64,000 nucleotides of DNA from Pseudomonas cichorii (GTDB taxonomy: Bacteria; Pseudomonadota; Gammaproteobacteria; Pseudomonadales; Pseudomonadaceae). Below, in pieces: positions 56,955 to 64,000 of the stretch. Both the position numbers and the translations under genes were made by a program. Below the pieces are notes generated by a model. The model was not told the origin of the DNA. It was given only the letters and a program-made list of their open reading frames with translations, and ran no database searches. Location of the stretch: the NCBI RefSeq assembly GCF_003700275.1, contig NZ_RBRE01000051.1:1-64000 (forward strand), in the 5' to 3' direction. Every line of letters begins with the position of its first letter. Position 1 is the stretch's first letter.

Positions 56955-57741
56955 TACGTCGATCCTTGGGTTGCGGGGTGCCGGTACGGTAGTCACCGTC
57001 AGCAGTCTGATGATTGAAAATCGGTATGCGCTTGAGGAAAAGGCGTATGGCCTGCCAATAGATTGCAAGACATGTCTTGGCAGTCATCCACGGGAAGGTG
57101 AGCAGGTAACGGTGCAGCGTTTGACGGTTGAGGCTCTGACGCCTCAGGTTGAGAGTGGCATCGAACATTTTCAGCTCGCCTTGCCAGTCGGCCATGTGCA
57201 CGCCGATTCGCTCGGCGGGCTGGCTGAAGCTCATGCGGTATTCGAGGTCGCGGGGTAGAAACGGCGACACATGAAACGCCTTGGCCACGGCAAAGTGCTG
57301 ATGGCCTTCGCCGTTGGCGGGCAGGACATAGTGATAGCGTTCGCCCCAGGGCGTATTGGTGACCTCACAGAAGATCGCAGCCAGAGTCCCGTCGATTTCA
57401 TGGCAGTAGAAAAAACTCACCGGGTTGAATGACAGGCCCCAACTGCGCGCCTGGGTCAGCAGGCATACCCGACCCAGCGGCATATGTCCCAGCGCGATCC
57501 CGACGCGCTCGCGCACCGCTTCCTGCAGCGGCACGCCGCGCCCGGTCAGTTCCGGCAGGTAGTCATGCTCTCTGAACGAGAATGGCGAAAAGCGTTTGTT
57601 GCCGGCCAGCGGCGACAGGTTGAGCACCGCGTCCTGTTCGTCCAGATCCAGATACAGCAGGCCGATTCGATAATTGAATTGGTGAGCCCTCGGTGCAAAG
57701 CGCCGATGGCTGATCCAGCCGCTGTAAAGGGCGCTGTTCAC
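56938..57741 (-). CDS. DUF1365-family protein
   Basis: A 267-residue DUF1365 protein (HRRFAPRAHQFNYRIGLLYLDLDE; SWGLSFNPVSFFYCHE; FHVSPFLPRDLEYRMSF). No known activity; always found with CFA-like and flavin amine oxidase genes. Overlaps its neighbours by 4 and 17 nt. Confidence 0.9.
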   Translation of the reverse strand: MNSALYSGWISHRRFAPRAHQFNYRIGLLYLDLDEQDAVLNLSPLAGNKRFSPFSFREHDYLPELTGRGVPLQEAVRERVGIALGHMPLGRVCLLTQARSWGLSFNPVSFFYCHEIDGTLAAIFCEVTNTPWGERYHYVLPANGEGHQHFAVAKAFHVSPFLPRDLEYRMSFSQPAERIGVHMADWQGELKMFDATLNLRRQSLNRQTLHRYLLTFPWMTAKTCLAIYWQAIRLFLKRIPIFNHQTADGDYRTGTPQPKDRRNEKHQ

Positions 57742-58985
57742 AGCACTTCACCGAAGGCTTTGGCCACGCGCAGGCCGCTGACCACGCCGTCTTCGTGGAA
57801 ACCATTGGCCCAATAGGCGCCGCAGTACCAGGTATGTTCGACGTCGTTGATTTCCTGCCAGCGCTCCTGGGCCGCGACGGCCTCCAGGCTGTATTGCGGG
57901 TGCGCATAGCGATAGCGGCCAAGGATCTTCTGCGGATCGATGGCGCTGGTCTGGTTCAGGCTGACGCAAAAGGTGGTATTGCTTTCGATCCCCTGCAGGA
58001 TGTTCATGTCATAGGTTACGGCTGCCAGTTGCTGCTCGCCGCCACCAAGTCGGTAGTTCCAGCTGGCCCAGGCCAGTTTGCGATCAGGCAACAGCCGTGT
58101 GTCGCTGTGCAGGACCACGTCATTCTCGGCATAGCGCAAGGCACCGAGAACCTCCTGTTCGGCCTGTGAGGGCCTGGCCAGTAGTTGCAAGGCCTGATCG
58201 CTGTGGCAGGCGAAGATCACTTTATCGAAGCGCTCGCTGCCCTGGGCGCTATGCAGCGTGACGCCTTCGCTGTCGCGCTCGACCCGCTGCACTGGGCAGG
58301 ACAGGCGGATGCGCTCCTTGAACGAGGCGGTCAAGGGCTCGATATAACTTCTGGAGCCGCCTTCGATCACGCACCATTGTGGGCGGTTAGTGACAGACAG
58401 CAGGCCGTGATTCTTGAAGAAACGCACGAAGAATTGCAGGGGAAAACCCAGCATGTCGGCCAGTGACATCGACCAGATGGCCGCGCCCATTGGCACGATG
58501 TAATGGTCGATGAAGCGCTGGCCATAACCGCCGTTTTTCAGGTATTCACCCAGAGTGGTATCTGCCGCGATGCGGCGGTTTTCGAGATCGGCCACCGACT
58601 GGCGATTGAAGCGCAGGATGTCACTGAGCATGCCCCAGAAGCGTGGCGACAACAGGTTGCTGCGCTGGGCGAACAGGCTGTTGAGATTGTTGCCGTTGTA
58701 TTCGACCCCGGTGCGCGGGTCATGCACCGAAAAGCTCATCTCGGCCGGTTTGAACGCAACGCCCAGTTGCCCGAGCAGGCGGATGAAGTTCGGATAGGTC
58801 CAGTCGTTGAACACGATGAAGCCGGTATCAATCGCATAGGCACGGCCCTCGACCTGCACGTCGACGGTGTGGGTATGGCCGCCGATCCAGTCCGATGCTT
58901 CAAACACGCTGATTTCATGCGAGCGATTGAGCAGGTAGGCGCTGGTCAGGCCGGCAATCCCGCTGCCGATGATGGCGATTTTCAT
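57738..58985 (-). CDS. FAD-dependent amine-oxidase-like oxidoreductase
   Basis: A 415-residue flavoprotein. GSGIAGLTSAYLL (FAD loop), EASDWIGGHTHT and a C-terminal GAYWANGFHEDGVVSGLRVA are typical of the NAD(P)-binding amine oxidase/desaturase group. Possibly desaturates or oxidises an acyl chain next to the CFA-like enzyme. Overlaps SDR and DUF1365 genes by 4 nt. Confidence 0.9.
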   Translation of the reverse strand: MKIAIIGSGIAGLTSAYLLNRSHEISVFEASDWIGGHTHTVDVQVEGRAYAIDTGFIVFNDWTYPNFIRLLGQLGVAFKPAEMSFSVHDPRTGVEYNGNNLNSLFAQRSNLLSPRFWGMLSDILRFNRQSVADLENRRIAADTTLGEYLKNGGYGQRFIDHYIVPMGAAIWSMSLADMLGFPLQFFVRFFKNHGLLSVTNRPQWCVIEGGSRSYIEPLTASFKERIRLSCPVQRVERDSEGVTLHSAQGSERFDKVIFACHSDQALQLLARPSQAEQEVLGALRYAENDVVLHSDTRLLPDRKLAWASWNYRLGGGEQQLAAVTYDMNILQGIESNTTFCVSLNQTSAIDPQKILGRYRYAHPQYSLEAVAAQERWQEINDVEHTWYCGAYWANGFHEDGVVSGLRVAKAFGEVL

Positions 58986-59770
58986 TGCATGTCCTTATTC
59001 GATGCCGAAGTCCGCGTCATGCGTTTGCCAATCGCGAATTTTGCCCGCGCTGGCAGCATCGCCAGCAAGCGCAGGCTGAGAATGAAAGCGCCAGGGAAGG
59101 CGATTTCCAGTGGGCGTCTGGAACGCTCCAGTTTTTTCGCGATGTACTTGGCAGCCTTGTCGACCGGCCAGCGCATTGGCATCGGGAAATCATTCTTTTC
59201 GGTCAGGGGCGTATCGACGAAGCCCGGGCTGATCACGGTGACGTCGATATTTTCGCTGGCCAGGTCAAGTCGCAGCGACTCGAACAGATATCGCAGGCCG
59301 GCCTTGGATGCACCGTAGGCTTCGGCCCGTGGCAATGGCAGGTAAGTCACTGCGCTGGCGACACCCAGCAGATGGGGGCTGGTGCCCTTGCGCAGCAACG
59401 GCAGCGCTTCCTGGATGCAGAAACTGCTGGCCAGCAGATTGGTGCGAACCACTCGCTCGATCATCGCTGCATCGAAGCTCTGCGCTTCCAGGTATTCGCA
59501 TGTGCCGGCATTGAGAATGGCGGTATCCAGAGCGCCCCATTGCCGTTCGATGCTATCGCCCATCTGCCGGACCTGGACGCCATCGGTGATATCGCCCGCG
59601 ATCAGCAGCGTCTGGCCGGGGTAACGGTCCGCCAGGGCTTGCAGGGGAGCCACGGTTCTGGCGGTCAAGGCTACTTGATTACCAGCGTCGAGCAGTTCTT
59701 TTGCCAGTGCCAGGCCAATGCCACTGCTGGCGCCGGTCAACCAGATACGACGTGCATATGAAGTGTTCAT
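58982..59770 (-). CDS. Short-chain dehydrogenase/reductase
   Basis: A 262-residue classical SDR. TGASSGIGLALAKELLDAGN, the NAG loop (LNAGTCEYL), catalytic Ser in VASAVTY and YGASK are present. Membrane-tropic C-terminus (FIL SLRLLAMLP region). Probably NADP-dependent. Overlaps its neighbours by 4 nt. Confidence 0.9.
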   Translation of the reverse strand: MNTSYARRIWLTGASSGIGLALAKELLDAGNQVALTARTVAPLQALADRYPGQTLLIAGDITDGVQVRQMGDSIERQWGALDTAILNAGTCEYLEAQSFDAAMIERVVRTNLLASSFCIQEALPLLRKGTSPHLLGVASAVTYLPLPRAEAYGASKAGLRYLFESLRLDLASENIDVTVISPGFVDTPLTEKNDFPMPMRWPVDKAAKYIAKKLERSRRPLEIAFPGAFILSLRLLAMLPARAKFAIGKRMTRTSASNKDMQ

Positions 59771-60189
59771 GCCAACCTCTTTTTCAGCCAGGCAATCAGC
59801 CTTCCCATGATGGGCAGGTGTTCGTAGAGCAATGCTCCGGCATCGAAGTAATCCCGATGCCGGTAAACCTTTTCGTGCCAGTGCAGGTGCGAGCAGCCTT
59901 CGACGTTGATCAGTCGACCCCGAGCAAGGCGCGGATGTGAATAACTCATGGTCCAGACCAGATAACCTTCGCCGGGCCGGACTTCATCGAAGCGGTGAAA
60001 CTCGAAATGCAGTTCGCTGACATTGGCGTACAGCTCGGCGAAGTAGCGCCGCATGGCTGTCAGCCCATGAATCTGGTGCAACGGGTCGGTGAACGACACA
60101 TCGTCGCTGTACAGCTCGCCGACCCGCTCAAGGTTGTCCTTGTTCAGGGCTGCAAAGTCATGGGCGAATCGCTGCAGGAATTCACTCAT
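59767..60189 (-). CDS. NTF2/SnoaL-like protein
   Basis: A 140-residue NTF2-like fold protein (RVGELYSDDVSFTDPLHQIHGLTAMRRYF; WTMSYSHPRLARGRLINVEGCSHLHW). Such proteins bind or isomerise hydrophobic substrates. Function unknown. Overlaps the photolyase gene by 8 nt and the SDR gene by 4 nt. Confidence 0.85.
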   Translation of the reverse strand: MSEFLQRFAHDFAALNKDNLERVGELYSDDVSFTDPLHQIHGLTAMRRYFAELYANVSELHFEFHRFDEVRPGEGYLVWTMSYSHPRLARGRLINVEGCSHLHWHEKVYRHRDYFDAGALLYEHLPIMGRLIAWLKKRLA

Positions 60190-61630
60190 GATGCGGGTCC
60201 GTAGCGGCCTGACGATGGGGCAGGGCCTTGAATGCGGCCAGTGCCCGGGCGCGGCTTTTGCTCAGGTCGACAATCGGTGCGGGATAGTCGGCTACCCCGA
60301 ACAGGCCGCCAGCGAGGGCCGGGTTATGCACTTCTTTCTTGTTCAGGCTGGCCAGTTCCGGCAGCCAATGCTTGATGAAGCGTCCTTCGGGATCGAATTT
60401 TTCCGATTGCGAGAGGGGATTGAAGATCCGGAAGTAAGGCGCCGAGTCGGTGCCCGTGGATGAACTCCACTGCCAGCCGCCGTTGTTGGCCGCCAGGTCA
60501 CCATCGATCAGGTGGCGCATGAAAAAGCGCTCGCCCTCACGCCAGTCAATCAGCAGATTCTTGGTCAGGAACATGGCAACGACCATCCTTAGTCGGTTGT
60601 GCATCCAGCCGGTGTCCAGCAACTGGCGCATGGCTGCATCGATGATGGGCAATCCGGTGCGGGCTTCCTGCCACGCAGCCAGTTCCTTCGGGGCGTCACG
60701 CCATTTGACGGCTTCGGTCTCGGGGCGGAATGCACGATGACGCGAAACGCGCGGGTAGCCCACTAGAATATGTTTGTAGAACTCCCGCCACAGCAATTCG
60801 TTGATCCAGGTCACTGTTCCGGTGTCACCGGTTTCAAATTCGCCGTTGTTGCTCATCAGTGCCGCATGCAGGCACTGACGCGGGGAAATCACCCCGGCCG
60901 CCAGATATGCCGACAACTGGCTGGTGCCGGGCTTGGCCGGGAAATCGCGCTCGCTCTGGTAATAGCGGATCTGATCGTCGCTGAATTCACTCAGGCGCCG
61001 CCGGGCTTCGTTTTCACCGGCTGGCCAGAGTTCGCGCAGCGCTGTGGAGGGTTGAGCAAAGCCCTTGACCTGATCGGGTACCGAATCGCTTTTGATCGAG
61101 AGCGCTTGCTGGGCGCCGGGCAGGCGAATGAGGCGTGGCATCGCTTCGTGGAGGCGTGCGTAGCAGACCTTGCGGAACTGGCTGTAGACCTGAAAGTAGC
61201 CACCGCTCTTGGTCAGAATGCTGCCGGGCTTGAACAGCAGTTGATCCAGATAGCTGTGGAACTGAACCCCGGCGTTTTCCAGCGTCTGGCGCACGGCCTG
61301 ATCGCGGCTGCTTTCATTGATGCCGTATTCTTCGTTGCTGTGCAGCCCTTCGACGGCATGCTCCGTACACAACTGCAACAACACTTGCGGGGCCTGGTCC
61401 CAGGTGTCGGCCTCGCGGATCAGCAGGGGAACATTCAACTCGCCCAGGGCCTTTTCCAGCGCCTGCAGGTTGCGCAGCCAGAAATCCACCTTGCAGGCCG
61501 CGTCATCATGGTTCTGCCATTGAGTGGGGCTGACCAGATACACAGCCAGTGTCGGACCACGCTCCATGGCTGCGGTCAGGGCAGTATTATCGTGAACGCG
61601 CAAATCGCTACGCAGCCAAAGCAGTTGCAT
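60182..61630 (-). CDS. phrB: Deoxyribodipyrimidine photo-lyase
   Basis: A 482-residue class I CPD photolyase repairing UV dimers with blue light. N-terminal antenna domain ([20 protein letters not shown]) and FAD domain ([52 protein letters not shown]) are complete. Placed 9 nt after the MerR gene, as phr follows a MerR gene in P. aeruginosa. Confidence 0.95.
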   Translation of the reverse strand: MQLLWLRSDLRVHDNTALTAAMERGPTLAVYLVSPTQWQNHDDAACKVDFWLRNLQALEKALGELNVPLLIREADTWDQAPQVLLQLCTEHAVEGLHSNEEYGINESSRDQAVRQTLENAGVQFHSYLDQLLFKPGSILTKSGGYFQVYSQFRKVCYARLHEAMPRLIRLPGAQQALSIKSDSVPDQVKGFAQPSTALRELWPAGENEARRRLSEFSDDQIRYYQSERDFPAKPGTSQLSAYLAAGVISPRQCLHAALMSNNGEFETGDTGTVTWINELLWREFYKHILVGYPRVSRHRAFRPETEAVKWRDAPKELAAWQEARTGLPIIDAAMRQLLDTGWMHNRLRMVVAMFLTKNLLIDWREGERFFMRHLIDGDLAANNGGWQWSSSTGTDSAPYFRIFNPLSQSEKFDPEGRFIKHWLPELASLNKKEVHNPALAGGLFGVADYPAPIVDLSKSRARALAAFKALPHRQAATDPHHE

Positions 61631-61639
61631 GTGAAATCC

Positions 61640-62548
61640 TTAAATAAGTCCGAGCCTGTTCAATTCGATCTGGGCGCTGAGCGGATCCAGGGCGAGCGTC
61701 AATCCGGCGATTTCGTTCGCACATACGAGCAAATCGGCGTTATGGATCTGTACCGTTGGTCCGCTCAGCACAATCGGGCAGGCAATATTGCTCAGTAATC
61801 GCGGCAACTGAGCCGGATTCAGCGACTTGCTGGAATACAGCAGGACGCCACGCGGTTGCAGGTATTCGCTGGCCAGCGCCAGCTCGCCCGGCGGCAGCGG
61901 CCAGTCGAATACTTCCACCGGGCAATCTGCGCTACTCACCAGCCAGGCCACCAGCCACAGATGCGGTTCAAGCGGCAGATCGGACTGATTGACCAACAAC
62001 AGTGGCTTGCCGTTGAGCTGGCGGTTGTTGTGATAAATGCGGGCGCCGAGCTTGCTGCGCAGCCACGAATAAAAGAACACCCGCTCCATCTGCGCGCCGA
62101 ACTTGCCTTGCCAGCGCTTCTCCAGCTCGGCCAGCAGTGGCAGCAGCAATTGCTCGCACAGAGTGCGTGGCGGGTACAGCGACATGGCCTGGTTGAAGAC
62201 ATCGTCGACCCGGCGCTCGGCCAGCTCACCGATGGCCTGCATCAACGTCTGGCGCAGGGCATCCCAGTCATTGCCGGGGCTAAAGCTTTCCGCTTGCGGT
62301 TCATCGATCAGGGCCTTGACCTGGCTGACGGACACGCCGCGATTGAGCCAGGTCAGGATCGTCATCACACGCTGTACATGCGCGTGGGTATACAGCCGAT
62401 GTCCCTTGGCGGTGCGGTGCGGCACGATCAATCCGTAGCGTCGTTCCCAGGCTCGCAGGGTGACGGCGTTGACACCGGTCTGCCGGGCAACTTCACGGAT
62501 CGGCAGCCAGTCATCGGGCTGCTGCGGCTCTTGGTGTGTATCGTTCAT
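61640..62548 (-). CDS. MerR-family regulator, LitR/CarH-like
   Basis: A 302-residue regulator. MerR helix-turn-helix at about residues 15-80 (IREVARQTGVNAVTLRAWERRYGL; HRLYTHAHVQRVMTI), then a helical domain and a C-terminal Rossmann-like part as in CarH/LitR. I do not see the DxHxxG motif expected for B12 binding, which fits the B12-less class II LitR proteins described for P. putida light responses. It likely binds the TGTACA motifs at the head of its own operon. Confidence 0.88.
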   Translation of the reverse strand: MNDTHQEPQQPDDWLPIREVARQTGVNAVTLRAWERRYGLIVPHRTAKGHRLYTHAHVQRVMTILTWLNRGVSVSQVKALIDEPQAESFSPGNDWDALRQTLMQAIGELAERRVDDVFNQAMSLYPPRTLCEQLLLPLLAELEKRWQGKFGAQMERVFFYSWLRSKLGARIYHNNRQLNGKPLLLVNQSDLPLEPHLWLVAWLVSSADCPVEVFDWPLPPGELALASEYLQPRGVLLYSSKSLNPAQLPRLLSNIACPIVLSGPTVQIHNADLLVCANEIAGLTLALDPLSAQIELNRLGLI

Positions 62549-62551
62549 GAT

Positions 62552-63514
62552 TCAGATCGCATTACGCAGACTCAGATTTTCCGGATGCGGCTGCATGTAA
62601 ACCTGCAGCGCGATATACGGGTCGGGGTGTTGGCGAAAGTGGTGCTTGAGCAGGGTCAGCGGCACGATCAGCGGCACGATGCCTTGATGGTACTGAGTGA
62701 TCAGGCGCTGGATTTCCTGCTTGTCCTCGGCATCGATGCTGTGTTTCAGATAGCCACTGAGGTGCTGGAGGACATTGGTGTGAGTGCCGCGGGTGGCGCA
62801 TTTTTTCAGGGCGGCCATCAGCTCGCTGAAATAGCGCGGAGCGATTTCGTTCGGGTCGCTGCGGCCCATGCTGCCGAGCATGTTGCCCAGCACCTTGTAT
62901 TGCTGAGGGTTGCTGGCCATCAGTTGATATTTGTAGCGCGAGTGGAATTCACTCAAGGCACGGCGGGTTATGCCTTCCTTCAGCAGTTGCTGCCAGGCGG
63001 CGTAGGCGAAGACCCGAGTGACGAAGTTTTCCAGCAGCACGGCGTCGTTGAGCCTGCCGTCTTCTTCTACCGGCAGATCCGGCTGGCTGGCGCAGAAGGT
63101 CTGTGCATAGATGCCGCGTCCGCCGCCATCGACGGGGGCACCGTTCTCGCGATAGACCTTGACCCGCTCCAGACCGCAGGACGGGGATTTCTGCATGAAG
63201 ATGTAGCCGCAGATATCGGTCATCTCGGCCGCCATATGCAGCCCGTAATCGGCCAGCGGCGTGGTGACGTTCAGGTCACTGTTGACGGTGCCGATGGCCT
63301 GGGGATTTTCGGCAGCACCGACCAGCCTTATCGGTTCACGGGGAATTCCCATGCCGATGGCGACTTCGGGACAGACCGGAACGAAATCGAAATACTCGCT
63401 CAGCGCCCGCGTGCACAGGCGAGACTCCTTGTGCCCACCATTGAAACGTACCTCGGCACCCAGCAGGCAGGCGCTGATTCCCAGTTTTGGTTTCTCGATC
63501 ACAGGCGCTGACAT
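62552..63514 (-). CDS. DUF523 and DUF1722 (YbgA) fusion protein
   Basis: A 320-residue protein with an N-terminal DUF523 domain (LGISACLLGAEVRFNGGHK; MQKSPSCGLERVKVY) and a C-terminal YbgA-like DUF1722 domain (LNDAVLLENFVTRVFAYAAW; YKYQLMASNPQQY). Common partner of photolyase genes; function unproven. First gene of the operon; ATG 63514 has GAGG 7 nt upstream. Confidence 0.9.
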   Translation of the reverse strand: MSAPVIEKPKLGISACLLGAEVRFNGGHKESRLCTRALSEYFDFVPVCPEVAIGMGIPREPIRLVGAAENPQAIGTVNSDLNVTTPLADYGLHMAAEMTDICGYIFMQKSPSCGLERVKVYRENGAPVDGGGRGIYAQTFCASQPDLPVEEDGRLNDAVLLENFVTRVFAYAAWQQLLKEGITRRALSEFHSRYKYQLMASNPQQYKVLGNMLGSMGRSDPNEIAPRYFSELMAALKKCATRGTHTNVLQHLSGYLKHSIDAEDKQEIQRLITQYHQGIVPLIVPLTLLKHHFRQHPDPYIALQVYMQPHPENLSLRNAI

Positions 63515-63535
63515 CACAAACCTCTGCACAATACT

Positions 63536-63608
63536 TGTACAGGTCAATAAGCCTGTACAACTTGTTTCATCATAGGTTTGTGGCTGTACAAGTCAAACTC
63601 TTTGTACA
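63536..63608 (-). promoter_or_regulatory. Operon promoter with two TGTACA-N12-TGTACA operators
   Basis: TGTACA occurs at 63536-63541, 63554-63559, 63585-63590 and 63603-63608. Each pair has the same 12-bp spacer. A sigma-70 promoter on the minus strand is TTGACT (63596-63591), 16 bp, TATGAT (63574-63569). One pair flanks the -35 box; the other covers the start of transcription. That is the geometry of a repressed promoter, probably by the operon's MerR protein. Confidence 0.7.
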
Positions 63609-63611
63609 AGA

Positions 63612-63677
63612 TTTTCGCGGATCAATCCGCTCCCGCAGGTTGTATGCGCCGGTAGGAGTCAATTCATCCGCGAAAGG
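63612..63677. repeat. Paired inverted REP elements
   Basis: TTTTCGCGGATCAATCCGCT (from 63612) and an inverted relative GTAGGAGTCAATTCATCCGC (63652-63671). Same family as the two other pairs in the window. It lies between the operon promoter and the end of the Trp-rich gene. Confidence 0.75.
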
Positions 63678-63680
63678 CGT

Positions 63681-64000
<320 letters not shown>

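Noticed and set aside
61856..63511. 551-codon plus-strand frame opposite the MerR and DUF523 genes
   Set aside because: Spans two good minus-strand genes and has no recognisable fold or ribosome site.

Overview
The window is a chromosomal segment of a fluorescent Pseudomonas, most likely from the P. syringae/viridiflava lineage. Supporting points are the high-GC coding style; a core block in the order known from P. aeruginosa (murI, moeB, prmC, prfA, hemA, TPR lipoprotein, lolB, ispE, tRNA-Gln, prs, rplY, pth, ychF, with pagL and phr beyond it); a second block holding mksBEF, a cryptic holD, rimI and a carbonic anhydrase; a phosphatidylcholine synthase gene (pcs), frequent in plant-associated pseudomonads; and paired REP elements of the GCGGAT/ATCCGC type. 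Species assignment is inference. I see no IS element, prophage, integrase or CRISPR array.

Layout. 0-2.2 kb: a LysR regulator divergent from a D-malate/tartrate dehydrogenase gene. 2.2-7 kb: the mksF-mksE-mksB condensin operon (minus strand). 7.1-9.2 kb: holD (cryptic psi subunit), rimI, beta-carbonic anhydrase. 9.2-18 kb: a chemoreceptor, an HD hydrolase, yjdM, a DCC/DoxX pair, a universal stress protein, a SotB-type efflux pump, pcs and a PhoD-like phosphatase. 18-25 kb: iron acquisition, with two TonB-dependent siderophore receptors that both carry an STN signalling domain, one FecR/FecI pair and a strong Fur box. 25-33 kb: tRNA-Met, a second chemoreceptor, a GGDEF-EAL protein and the dTDP-rhamnose genes rmlB-rmlD-rmlA. 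33-36.5 kb: a YeiE-like LysR regulator divergent from a TDT-family (sulfite-exporter-like) transporter. 36.5-42 kb: L-tartrate utilisation (DctA-type carrier, ttdA, ttdB, AraC regulator) and an Fsr-type MFS pump. 42-54.2 kb: the conserved core block. 54.3-64 kb: pagL, then a ten-gene, tightly overlapping minus-strand operon (DUF523/DUF1722, MerR/LitR-like, photolyase, NTF2-like, SDR, flavin amine oxidase, DUF1365, cyclopropane synthase-like, DUF2878, cysteine-cluster protein), then a Trp-rich small protein and a flavoprotein cut by the window edge.

The most interesting structure is the right end. The promoter of the ten-gene operon holds two copies of TGTACA-N12-TGTACA, one touching the -35 box and one just downstream of the -10 box. 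The second gene encodes a LitR/CarH-like MerR protein in which I find no obvious B12 motif. Photolyase, flavoenzymes and a lipid methyltransferase-like enzyme follow, so I infer a light- or singlet-oxygen-responsive DNA-repair and membrane-lipid-modification operon. A second theme is C4-diacid use: two separate tartrate/malate routes 35 kb apart, both with A-rich Crc/Hfq-like motifs near their translation starts.
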